A DNA stretch of 64,000 nucleotides, from positions 12,765,061 to 12,829,060 of the forward strand of contig OY754990.1 of NCBI GenBank assembly GCA_963576475.1, in the 5' to 3' direction. The stretch comes from Molanna angustata (lineage: Eukaryota > Arthropoda > Insecta > Trichoptera > Molannidae). Below are positions 55,546 through 64,000 of this stretch, piece after piece (within the stretch, counting starts at the first letter, position 1; the number at the start of each line of letters is the position of its first letter). The translations under genes and the position numbers were made by a program. Under the pieces are notes generated by a model, which had not been told where the DNA came from, made no database searches, and worked only from the letters and a program-made list of their open reading frames with translations.

Positions 55546-55597
55546 TATTATGCATTCATTAATGAGATTGTACTGTAATTTATAAGAAGTGATATAC

Positions 55598-57013
55598 CTT
55601 TTTTTTTGCCGGTGTATGCATTACCAAAATATGCCTCTTTAAATTGTCTTTTGACTTCATCGATTTCTCACATATTTCACACTTGAACTTTCTCTCCTCT
55701 GAATGAGAAACTAGATGCTTAGTGAGGGCGGTACTAGCCACAAAAGATTTTCCACACACGTGACAACAAAACGGTCTCTCGCCGGTATGATGGACGCGAA
55801 CGTGCAGGCTTCTCATTCCGCTCTGAACAAACTTTTGCGGGCAATACGCGCACTGAAACTGCCTATCGACGTTGTGATGACGCATGTGCGTGGCCAGAGA
55901 CGACCTACAGTAATAGTTTTTTCCGCATACGTTGCAAGTGAAACAGCGTTCGTTTGTTCGGGCAACTCTGTCACTTTTACAGGACAGATCTCGATCGTCT
56001 CTTTCCAGTCGATCCTTTTCTCGCATTCTCTTTAGGTTTCGTGCAATCGTTCGCACCTTTGCCCATTCTTTCGGGTGTCGTCTCTTCAAGTGGGTGTTCA
56101 GAGTGCCGATCTGCGTAAACCCGCCATCGCAATGCGGACATTTGTGCGGTCTTTCACCGCTGTGCTTACGATAGTGCACGAGAAATGCAGACTTGTTAAT
56201 CGAAAGTACACCGCATGTTAAACATTTAACAACGTCTTTTCTGAGACCCTTTTCTTTGCATTTCTTAAGTATAACACATCTCGAATCGAATCCCTTTTCC
56301 GTATGGACACCGTCTTCAGTAAAATCTTTTGGAACCAACGAAGAATTCCTTTTCTTATCCGACTCATCCTCATAAACATATTCACTCAAAGAGTCATCGT
56401 AATTGTTGTAAACTTTAGACCGTGTACGTAAACTGTATTCATTTTTTGTTGAGTTATCACTATTGCAATTTAAATTTGATTTACAATCTACATTTTCGAT
56501 TAAAAACGATTCAGAATCCGATGTTATTTTCCTTTTAGGTTTTCTTTTAATGACAGTTTTTTTTGGGGTTTTGAAATTAGATTCGTTATTTAAAGATTGT
56601 TCTTTTTCAGTGTTGCGACGTTCTTCAATTTTTTTCTGTTCATTTTCATTATGGGTGTCTAAATTTGAAGATTCTTTTTTGAATTCGCTTCCGCTGAATA
56701 TATTTGCAATCACTGCCGGCACTTCACATTTGACAGAGTCCATATAAACGGTTGGAATATTCCATTTTGGAATTTGGTTGAGTTTCTCATTGGCGAGTAT
56801 AATTTTCGAAATAAATTTTGTGACAGTCAATAATTCGGATAGGCACTCGCTGCATAAGCCGCAAGGCAAATCATCTTTCTGTGATAATTCAATACCCGTG
56901 TAATCTTTTAATAGATTGCTATATATTGAACCGTTCATAGATTCAAATAAAGAAATATTGTTATTACACAAAGATAAACATATACGACAGGTAGATGAAG
57001 GATTTTCAAGCAT
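55598..57013 (-). CDS. ZAD-C2H2 gene 3, exon 1 (472 codons)
   Basis: ATG at 57013. The ZAD occupies residues 8-85 (C-R-I-C and C-S-E-C pairs). An acidic/basic linker follows (two NLS-like runs near 145-160). Six C2H2 fingers run from CLTC to CEIC, ending RHILVMHTPAKKK at 55598. The frame continues only five codons to a stop (VYHFL), which would leave the protein without the last five fingers of every paralogue. A donor, AAG|GTATAT, lies exactly at the paralogue alignment point, and the matching fingers are on the same strand at 26608-27051. Joined, the protein has 619 aa and eleven fingers. Predicted nuclear DNA-binding regulator. Confidence 0.93.
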
Positions 57014-57362
57014 AATAGATTTTACGGTATTTCCTGTATGTTAAATTAAATTTGTTCTGTTTAATAAAATAGTTATTTTATCAATAATATCATTATCTAG
57101 ACTTCTAATATTTCCTCCAAAGCGAAATCGTTGTCAACAAATCTGAATCTGTCAAAACAAATGTGACAGGTGACAGCTGTCATAATGGAATATGTTTTTT
57201 TTAATGGCAACCATTTTAATATAGGGTCATGCTTAAAATATACAATGAAAAATATTTTTTTATAGTATAATCTTTTTTCATTCTCTAAATTTAATTTTCT
57301 TGATTTTATATAAATCTTTAATCAATTGACGTTTAACTAATTTTTATTTTATTGCATATTTT
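57014..57362. other. Upstream flank of ZAD gene 3
   Basis: AT-rich; it probably contains the promoter and 5' UTR, but no definite element is visible. Confidence 0.3.
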
Positions 57363-57507
57363 TTACTCCCAGTAAATGTTAAAATAATTTTCGAAAATAG
57401 TTAAATTTTTTGTTTGGTTCATAATGCTTGATCCTAAAAATATAGCTCTTGAAACTTTATCTTGAAAATGTGCTGAGCACGAAACCGTTTGTAGTGTTGG
57501 GGATACT

Positions 57508-57665
57508 ATAGGATGCTGTGAGGGGTTCATTCTTAACATTTCCTGGAAGTACGGCAAGCACACAGAGAGCACCAGCTTATGTGCCTGCAGTAACCGACCC
57601 TCAGCAGCTAGCATCACATCCACCAAGTCGCCACGGGATAGTAACCCGTGGAAACCGGTGGACAT
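57508..57665 (-). pseudogene. BTB-domain fragment, mod(mdg4)-like
   Basis: The minus frame reads FHGLLSRGDLVDVMLAAEGR followed by LLQAHKLVLSVC and YFQEMLRMNPSQHPI. This is the first part of a BTB/POZ domain, most like mod(mdg4) of Lepidoptera from memory. It lacks the WNNF motif upstream, and after HPI the next residues (VSPTLQTV) are not BTB-like. The relation to a splice site is unclear, since a GT follows HPI. It is a fragment or a lone exon. No BTB continuation is found near it. Confidence 0.75.
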
Positions 57666-57666
57666 T

Positions 57667-59657
57667 GATACCGGGGGGTAGAGAAGTTAAGGTGAAGTCG
57701 CCTTCCAGATTTGACTCTCTCGCAAGCGGAGAGTACAAGATCCTGACGCTTCCACCTTCTCACCGTGCCGTATCGTAATGACAAGGGCTCACTCCAGTAA
57801 TAAAAGAAATTTTAAGTTAATTCTCTAGTTTCTGTTTAATTATAGTTTTTGAAACAAAATTCAAATTGCGATAAAATAGCCACATACAAAAAAACATACA
57901 AAATTCAATAAATTTACAGGTGCGATCCCAATCGCAGAATACAAAAAAAACAGCAAAATAATACAATATGTTCGTAGTTATGGCCATGACGCTACTAAAG
58001 GAATTATACATGGTTACATTTAAAATTATATAGTTCAAAAATAAAATGTTCGTTGATTTTCACTTGAAGTTATGTATATTTCTCACTTGAAGTTCAATTT
58101 GTTTTTCACTTTTAAAAATAAAAATTCACTGTACCTTGTTTGCAGGTCAAAGTTAAGTTCGCGGTGCGACTGTTATTGTCTAGGCGCCCGCAACGTTTCG
58201 CGGTTCGCGATAACGCTGGGCGCTCGTTCTGCACAATCCTGGAAGATCGCGTTGGCTCGTTCCGTGTTCTTCGGTGCGTGATGTCCACTTATTATCGTTC
58301 GGCGCTGGATATATTTCTGAATTTAATTCTAATTCATTCTTAATTAAATTAATATCCTTGTCGATTAGGCTCGTAAGCCCTAAATACGTCCCCACACTGC
58401 CATTTGGTCAGATGGATGGGTGACTATATTTAGTCTTTTCTTATTCCCACACTGCCTCCTGGGTCAGATGAATGGTGAATAGAATTTTCGATATCGACGA
58501 AGTCAACTTGGTCTTGCCAAGGCCCGTAGGCGAGACTAGTTATTGATTTAACTTGAACTCTTGTTACTATAAAAAAATATTAAACTTTAATAGCTACCGA
58601 ACGATTATTACGTAGATTCGACTCACTGATTCTTTTTAAAAAAATGTTAATGTTCTTTTTAAAAAATAACTTTGTTCCTACACTTAAAACTTTGAAGGTG
58701 GCTGACTGTTACTGTTCAACTCACTGATTTCCACTGACTGACTTCAACTAGAATTGTCACTGACTAACTTTTTACTGACTGTCCAGGTAGTAAGATTCTA
58801 CCTTATATCATAAAGTACCCCTGTATCGAGGGGGGGGTGTACAGGGGTATAAAATATTCAGAATTATTGGCACGCATATTATTTGTGCATAATAACAAAA
58901 ATTATTTTAAAATTAACAATAACATAATTTGCATTCTGCGTGGGATCGAGACTAACATAATAAATACTTTTACTCTAATTAAGTTAATTAACCCTGGCCA
59001 CGCAATATTTTAGCTGGCACAGTGTTTTCAGTGTTTAAACCATTTATATCGAAGAGAAATTTTATTGAGAAGTGTCGAACGCGCAATTCCGTCAAAATTC
59101 ACACTCGCGAGGGCTGTATGAGAGCACTATTGCGCGATGTATGACATTTATCGGAATCGACGTGAGACACAACCAACGTGAAAAAAAAATGTTTTTCGTG
59201 ACTGCCTTGAAGCAATTTTACAATGACGAGCGTCAGACACTGATTTGTCAAAACTCATACTCGCGAGAGCGTATTAACGCCCCTAACGCGCGATATATGA
59301 CGTTTATCAAGTCACGTGTCCAGCGCGTACATTGTAAACATTTTCATTGAAAATTTAAACTGCCTTACGCGAATGTATCCTTTCGCGATTTACACGTTTG
59401 CTAATTTCGGCAACCAGATTCGTCCCGTGAATTTTGAGCAATTCGGCAATCAGGGAATTCGTACGGTGGCTAGACCTGGATTGCGCAATATCAACCTCCG
59501 TGTATCTCGCTAGAGGACAATACGACGTTAGAGCAACAATTGAGAAAATAAACATAAAATTAACGGAAATGTAAAACTGAAACTATTTATTATGAATATT
59601 TGAAATCGGATTTAAAACATCTGAAAACACCATCAGGTACAATTTGCATAGAGATAG
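57667..59657. other. Mixed intergenic DNA with old repeat pieces
   Basis: Holds a GC-richer stretch (58139-58290), two related phrases (cccacactgcc...tcagatg at 58391 and 58446), a 10-bp palindrome TACCCCTGTA/TACAGGGGTA (58816-58849), and a diverged repeat pair with actcgcgag.g.gtat (59090-59160 and 59255-59310). Small frames here have no domain. Confidence 0.4.
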
Positions 59658-59819
59658 ATGAAGATTAAAAGGGTTCGGTTTTTTTCAGGTAGCCTGGATC
59701 TATATTTGCAAATAAACATTGAAATCTTTAAGTGCGGAAAAACCACTCCGCAACAATTAGTCGTTGACTATGTTTTAGGGCAGAACCCAAATAAATGGTC
59801 TTTCTTTGAGCAGTATTGA
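59658..59819 (+). CDS. Short ORF of 53 codons, unknown
   Basis: ATG to TGA, below the length usually listed. It includes EIFKCGKTTPQQLVVDYVLG and ends NKWSFFEQY. The composition looks protein-like, but I recognise no family. It could be a relic of a larger gene; a tttttttcag acceptor-like site lies inside it at 59681-59690. Confidence 0.25.
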   Translation: MKIKRVRFFSGSLDLYLQINIEIFKCGKTTPQQLVVDYVLGQNPNKWSFFEQY

Positions 59820-60002
59820 AAAAAGGTTATTTTATATGATGGTGATGTATTGTGTTTTCGAACTGGGTACAGATTAAAAGAATAAAATTATGAAAGTTAA
59901 AACCGAAAATACCTGAACCAATAACAGAATTAATATATTTTAAAATATTTACGAAGGCCAAGGTTAATAACAATAAAAAATGTTTAAAAATTATATTCAG
60001 GG

Positions 60003-60535
60003 CTATTGTTAGGGAAGACAATTGATGTCACTGAGAACCGCCAAATATTATACCTGCATCAATATATTAAATGGAAATTGTTCCAACATAACGAAAATCC
60101 CGCAAAAAGAAAATGTATAGACCCATTGGAAGCCGCTGGACCATCTGGTGTAGTGGTTAAAGATGGCAATGTAATGAAACCTGACGACGAAGACAATGCG
60201 GCTGTGGTACGGAAAATGGAACCAGAATTTGTTAACGAACCTTTATGGGAGAATGACGATGTTGATGTTAACAATGACAATGGCAATTTTGATGAGGACG
60301 ACTCTTATATGGACATGACTGGATTTGGAGATGGATCTGTTACCGACAACACAACGATAACGGATGCAACGGGGGTGGGAGGCGTAGTTGGTGACGTACA
60401 AGATGTTTATTTTGTTCAATCACGAAAAGGAAAATTGTTGACGGTTGTTAATGACTTTTCATTCGGTGAAAAATCTAGTCAAAAATAAAATTATTTGGCG
60501 TTGTACTTCTAAAAAAGCTAGAATAAAGTATTCAA
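60003..60535 (+). pseudogene. mod(mdg4)-like common region fused to a FLYWCH-like module
   Basis: The frame is open to a stop at 60486-60488. From about 60100 it matches, by recall, the conserved region after the BTB domain of lepidopteran mod(mdg4): AKRKCIDPLEAAGPSG, then MEPEFVNEPLW and an acidic DDVD/NGNFDEDDSYMDMTGF stretch. It continues without interruption into VYFVQSRKGKLL...FSFG, the first half of a FLYWCH domain. One base shift after the stop restores IIWRCTSKKARI, the WRC part, with the middle cysteine stretch deleted. There is no ATG at the start and no BTB upstream on this strand. A possible acceptor, tattcag|gg, precedes 60001. The frameshift and the missing cysteine argue for a relic. 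Confidence 0.6.
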
Positions 60536-60779
60536 TGTTGAGCTAGAATAAAGTAATCAATCATTGGGAGATAAAGTTATCTTCGCCAAAGTTGGTTGTA
60601 CTAAAAAAATGGTGGAGTATGTAATTAAAAAAAAAGTTTTTTTTTATTTTTAATGTGTAAAAAATAAATAGAATTCCATCAAGAACTGTCGGTCGAAGAA
60701 TTAAATTGAATTACAATGATTCTGTTTTTGTCTTCGGCAACTATTTTCAACATTACACTTCATGTCCTCGCACATATGT
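60536..60779. other. 3' flank of the FLYWCH-like relic
   Basis: The phrase gctagaataaagtattcaat is repeated in near-tandem (60518 and 60542). An A-rich/T-rich run follows at 60629-60655. No gene. Confidence 0.4.
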
Positions 60780-60910
60780 TCTAAATTGCATTAAATACTC
60801 CCGGTGAGGACGCTCTCTGCCAGGTGATCCCTCAATTATCCCCTCCAATATGATGTAAGAGATCTTCGTGTCGCAATTTTGCACGCTTTTTCGACATAAT
60901 GTTTAACATT
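60780..60910 (-). pseudogene. LINE-like relic related to 14170-14330
   Basis: Minus frames give KACKIATRRSL and, after a shift, LEGIIEGSPGRERPHREYL. Too short and broken for a clade call. Confidence 0.4.
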
Positions 60911-61319
60911 TGCTTGGTTTCTTCAAAGTAATATATTATCTTATCTTATCGAGTAATTTATATCAATTGGGATTTTGAAATTCTATTCATATTTAATTGC
61001 ATGAAAAAATCAGTTTCTATGTTCCTTTTGAGTTCATAATAAAGTAAACTGACTAATTTACAGTTGAAATAAAATTGCGTTATTAAAAAGATTGTTGATT
61101 GATTATTACAAAAAGGACAACCCTGAACAACAATCAAATTAAGTAACTACCTTGGCATTGCGACAATTTTATTATTTTAATATAATGGCAACACATTTAT
61201 TATGAGTAATTTTATTACTTGTGGCAAGACATATTTACGAATTTTCATTTCGCTTGAAATATTTTTCGAAATAGTTTGTGCGGTGTTTCGTTATTGCAAT
61301 TTGTTAAAATACTATTAAA

Positions 61320-61335
61320 ATGGACGATGATACCG
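61320..61335 (+). CDS. Possible first coding exon (MDDDT + 1 base)
   Basis: ATGGACGATGATACCG is followed by GTAAGTAG, a strong donor, after an unremarkable 5' flank. If real, the next exon is beyond what I can place. Not recognised. Confidence 0.3.
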
Positions 61336-61337
61336 GT

Positions 61338-62739
61338 AAGTAGATCAGATAGTATTTAAAACATTTAATTCTATAATTATGCATCATTTAATGCTTTCGA
61401 TTTGTTGTTTATACGTTATTTATAGCTCGCAATCGATAACTATGCCAGATATTGACATAACCTCTACCATAATAATGCTTCGCGTTTATTATTTGTTTTC
61501 AGTATGTTTTTTCATTATAACATTATCATTTTTTACCAGAAGAATATTCGATTCATGATTGCTTGATTTGAAACGCATTTTATCGTAAAATGTTATTGGA
61601 AATATTAAAAAAATCGTGTTTAATTTCGTTCATGTAATGTCAAACGGCGCTTATGTTGTTTTTTAATTAGCAGTACACGCTTAATGGAATATGTAATTAC
61701 TCATTAATCTCTCTAAGTAATTAAAGAATCTGATATAGTAATGTTTGTTATCTTCTTAATTATTATTCTAATAATATTAAACGAGTGTGAAATGTGAACC
61801 TGTATTTTAAATTAATATTTAAAAAAACTGTCATGTTATGATTACATCAAAAATGGTTGAGCGAACGAGCATATGTGATATTCGTACTTATTTGCCTATC
61901 ATTGGAGGTTTCAATTACAAAAAATGTCTAAACATACATATTTACATCATTATTTTGTAGAAAGGAAGATTTTTATACTTATGTTGGTATCATAACCTAA
62001 GTTACTAACCTTATATTTTCACTATAAATATACATATGTTGTTCAGAAAAAGCTTCACGTAAGATAATGTTTTTAGCGATTTGTTTTATTCACAAGTGAT
62101 GTTTAAGGCAAAATATAACATTATATTACTGTTTCTATAGTAATACTGTATATTACTGTATATTATAATTCTATGATATTACTATAGAAACATCTCACAT
62201 CTCTCTAGAATATATCGCACATCGGCAAAGATAGTGTCACAACACAAAAAATGTAGTTTTTGGGAAATTGCATTTTAATATTTGTTGTATCAGAAAATCT
62301 CATTTAAAATTTACTGAGATGACATATTAGAAATGTAATGCTATATTTAATTAGATTAATCAATGTACTATTATAATATTTTCACAGACATAAAAATATT
62401 TTGATCATTGTGTCTTTTTTTAGACAAAATGAATGATATTTATATGAAATAAAACACTAACCGTCTTACTTACTATTTTCAATAAAAACCTGGCTCAGTC
62501 ACAGGTCTCATAAATTCATACTAAGCGCAAACTATTGGCTTTCGTCAAAGCGTACTTACAAAATTTGAAATGTGGCGGCTTAAGCGAGTCAATGAAATGC
62601 GTATTTTTCAAACGGCAACATAGCTTTTTACCAATATTATGTTGGTACCATCGTACAATGTCACTTTGCGCGTTATTCCAAATTACGTTGTGTTTCGTTT
62701 ACTTTGCGCTGTGTAAAATAATTATTAATTTTGTTTAAA
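61338..62739. other. AT-rich DNA, possible intron
   Basis: No coding frame. A hairpin with 14-bp perfect arms GTTTCTATAGTAAT (62131-62144) / ATTACTATAGAAAC (62178-62191) is present. Confidence 0.4.
62457..62580. repeat. Left arm of a dispersed inverted pair
   Basis: The reverse complement resembles 63245-63365, best in gaaaatagtaagtaagacggtt and in gtggcgg...taag/acgc portions. Diverged. Confidence 0.4.
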
Positions 62740-62790
62740 ATGATTACAAGTAAGAAGAAACATTCAGAAAATTGGGAGGAAGACGAAAAA
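62740..62790 (+). CDS. Possible first coding exon (17 codons)
   Basis: ATG at 62740 encodes MITSKKKHSENWEEDEK and is followed by GTAAGTTA, a strong donor, in phase 0. The acidic end is compatible with the start of a nuclear factor, but the remaining exons are not in the window and no family can be assigned. Confidence 0.45.
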
Positions 62791-63708
62791 GTAAGTTATA
62801 TGCACTCATATAATTGGTGATTTATCATTTGACATATTTTTTTCTGTTTTCAAGAACTTTTAATTGCGTTGTTTCTAATTTAGGTACCTAGGTATTCAAT
62901 GTGTATTTTGTTAATGTTGGGAAATTTATACTGTGGCGTTATTATAAATAATTTATAATATACCTACAATACAAAATTAACTACTTTGTTTACGGATTTA
63001 TGCCACTTTTGAGAGCAAACATCGACCGGTTTCGATAACAACGTTCTGTTCTGTTCTGTGGGACACTTATTTCACCTATTATATCCATTATTTCAATATA
63101 ATCTCTAACATGTTCCAGAAAATCTGCCATCCTTGTAATATTAGTAATAACAACTACTAGTTGCGATGTTTCTATATAAGAATAGACTGTCATAATACGT
63201 TAAGCCAATGTAAAACAAGGGGTCTAGGTGGTTTAAAGTGACAGCTGAAATTGTGGCGGTTTAACGCACGCTTGGCGCCAATTTACGGAAAGTAAGTACA
63301 CTTTTTTGATAAATCATGCCGAAACATGGCTCAGCGTACCCTGATCGTAAAACCGAAAATAGTAAGTAAGACGGTTTATGTTTAATTGAATCGTGAGTTT
63401 TGAGAAGGGCACAAGTCCATGAGTTACAATTTTTCAGGAGACACAAAAATCCTTCTGTTGTAAAAAAAGTGTATTAGTGGTATAAAATAGTAAATGCAAA
63501 TTTATAGACCTATGTAATACGATAATGTATGTTTTCTTATTTTTAGTTTTTTTCTATTGGAAGTGATAAAAAAATTCAATGAAAGGCCAGGGACATGCGC
63601 CCTTCTCAAAACTTACAAGAAATTTTAAATAATACACCTTTTTTTTTATAAAACTGAAGTATATAATATCAAAAATATTATTTCTATATAAAATTAACAT
63701 TCCTTTAC
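62791..63708. other. Non-coding DNA with the second inverted-pair arm
   Basis: Includes 63245-63365, the partner of 62457-62580. In it ATG at 63317 opens a 15-codon frame ending at GTAAGTAAG, but this falls in the repeat and may be chance. Confidence 0.3.
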
Positions 63709-64000
63709 TTAGGGAGGGTCTCCGTCCATAGTTTTAGTATTTTTGGATGGCCAGTTAGTTATTTCATTGTAAAATCCCTGGTATTCAGGTGGAATGTGGA
63801 TGATCACTTTCTTTGTATCTTCTATTTAATTGTCGTTGATGGGTGCACATGTCCCGTAGGCGTTTGTGGTAGGTAATACAACATTTTCTCTCCCGTGACA
63901 TAGCTTGAAGTCATATTTGACAAAGTTATCTATGAACTCGGAGGCTTGGACGAATCCCGGTCCCTGGTAATCGTAACGAAATTCGTAAAACATGGATATA
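63709..64000 (-). pseudogene. Unidentified ORF, partial at the right edge, one internal stop
   Basis: The minus frame is open from the window edge and has an ATG at 63993. It encodes FYEFRYDYQGPGFVQASEF... and KYDFKLCHGREN, reaching a TAA at 63826-63828. The same frame then continues with plausible coding (VIIHIPPEYQGFYNEITNWP) to a second TAA at 63709-63711. Coherent composition on both sides of the first stop suggests one protein with a nonsense change or a small intron I cannot see. I do not recognise the family. Confidence 0.4.

Larger units (their letters stand above)
27052..55597 (-). other. Intron of ZAD gene 3 (~28.5 kb)
   Basis: Donor AAAAAAAAG|GTATAT at 55597 and acceptor TTTATTTAG| at 27052, both on the minus strand and phase 0. 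Unspliced, exon 1 would reach a stop after only five more codons. The contents are nearly all repeats: SINE, hAT-bounded minisatellite, BEL/Pao element, tandem arrays and a MITE. The neighbouring paralogues lack this intron. Confidence 0.85.

Noticed and set aside
58140..58343. 67-codon frame rich in Arg
   Set aside because: It lies in GC-richer repeat-like DNA; two overlapping frames are equally open and neither shows a domain.
59072..59350. 92-codon frame
   Set aside because: It spans a diverged internal duplication (two copies of actcgcgag-type phrases), which points to non-coding repeat DNA.

Overview
This window looks like nuclear DNA of an insect. It is AT-rich, with introns and GT/AG splice sites, ZAD plus C2H2 zinc-finger genes (an arthropod family), mod(mdg4)-like BTB relics that resemble lepidopteran versions from memory, and BEL/Pao, LINE, SINE, hAT and MITE elements. 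Lepidoptera is my best guess. It is an inference, not a proof.

Host genes. Three full-length ZAD-C2H2 paralogues and one broken partial copy are present. Gene 1 (16431-18416, minus, 661 aa) and gene 2 (20325-22073, plus, 582 aa) are intronless in their coding parts and lie head to head. Gene 3 is split: exon 1 (55598-57013, minus) encodes the ZAD and six fingers and ends at a GT donor. Exon 2 (26608-27051, minus) follows an AG acceptor and encodes the last five fingers. Together they give a 619-aa protein that lines up end to end with its paralogues, across an intron of about 28.5 kb. A fragment of gene 2 (25740-26477), carrying indels and a stop, lies beside exon 2 between two direct repeats of about 70 bp. 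At the right are relics of a mod(mdg4)-like BTB gene (57508-57665 minus; 60003-60535 plus, the latter joined to a FLYWCH-like module), two possible first exons with GTAAGT donors (61320 and 62740), and an unidentified ORF with one internal stop at the right edge.

Mobile DNA, left part. A BEL/Pao retrotransposon (minus) runs off the left edge. Its gag-pol frame is open for all 1601 codons visible. Next come LINE relics, an LTR-like block with a cluster of GGTAACC hairpins, tRNA-derived SINEs, a truncated LINE with a YADD reverse transcriptase, an RTE-type tail and an L2/CR1-like tail whose 3' UTR recurs inverted at 19494-19870. Four short DNA elements follow: two copies of a 177-bp MITE with TA target duplications, a 715-bp hAT-type element with a perfect 8-bp target duplication, and two foldback elements.

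The gene 3 intron is a nest. Its largest part (28310-51563) is bounded by hAT-type inverted repeats (CAGGGGTCGGCAACCT). It is filled with roughly 16 kb of a ~55-bp minisatellite, part of which has amplified as a ~1648-bp higher-order repeat. A complete second BEL/Pao element (31744-38144, 5-bp duplication CCACT) and a SINE (48347) are inserted in that minisatellite. Beyond it lie a 52-bp tandem repeat, and a LINE 3' end in which a ~165-bp stretch of 3' UTR has become about 17 tandem copies.

No bacterial-type features (operons, CRISPR, riboswitches) are present. I see no clear new defence or enzymatic system. The most unusual features are the split zinc-finger gene with its nested, satellite-filled intron, the template-like copying of a piece of gene 2, and the fused mod(mdg4)-FLYWCH relic.
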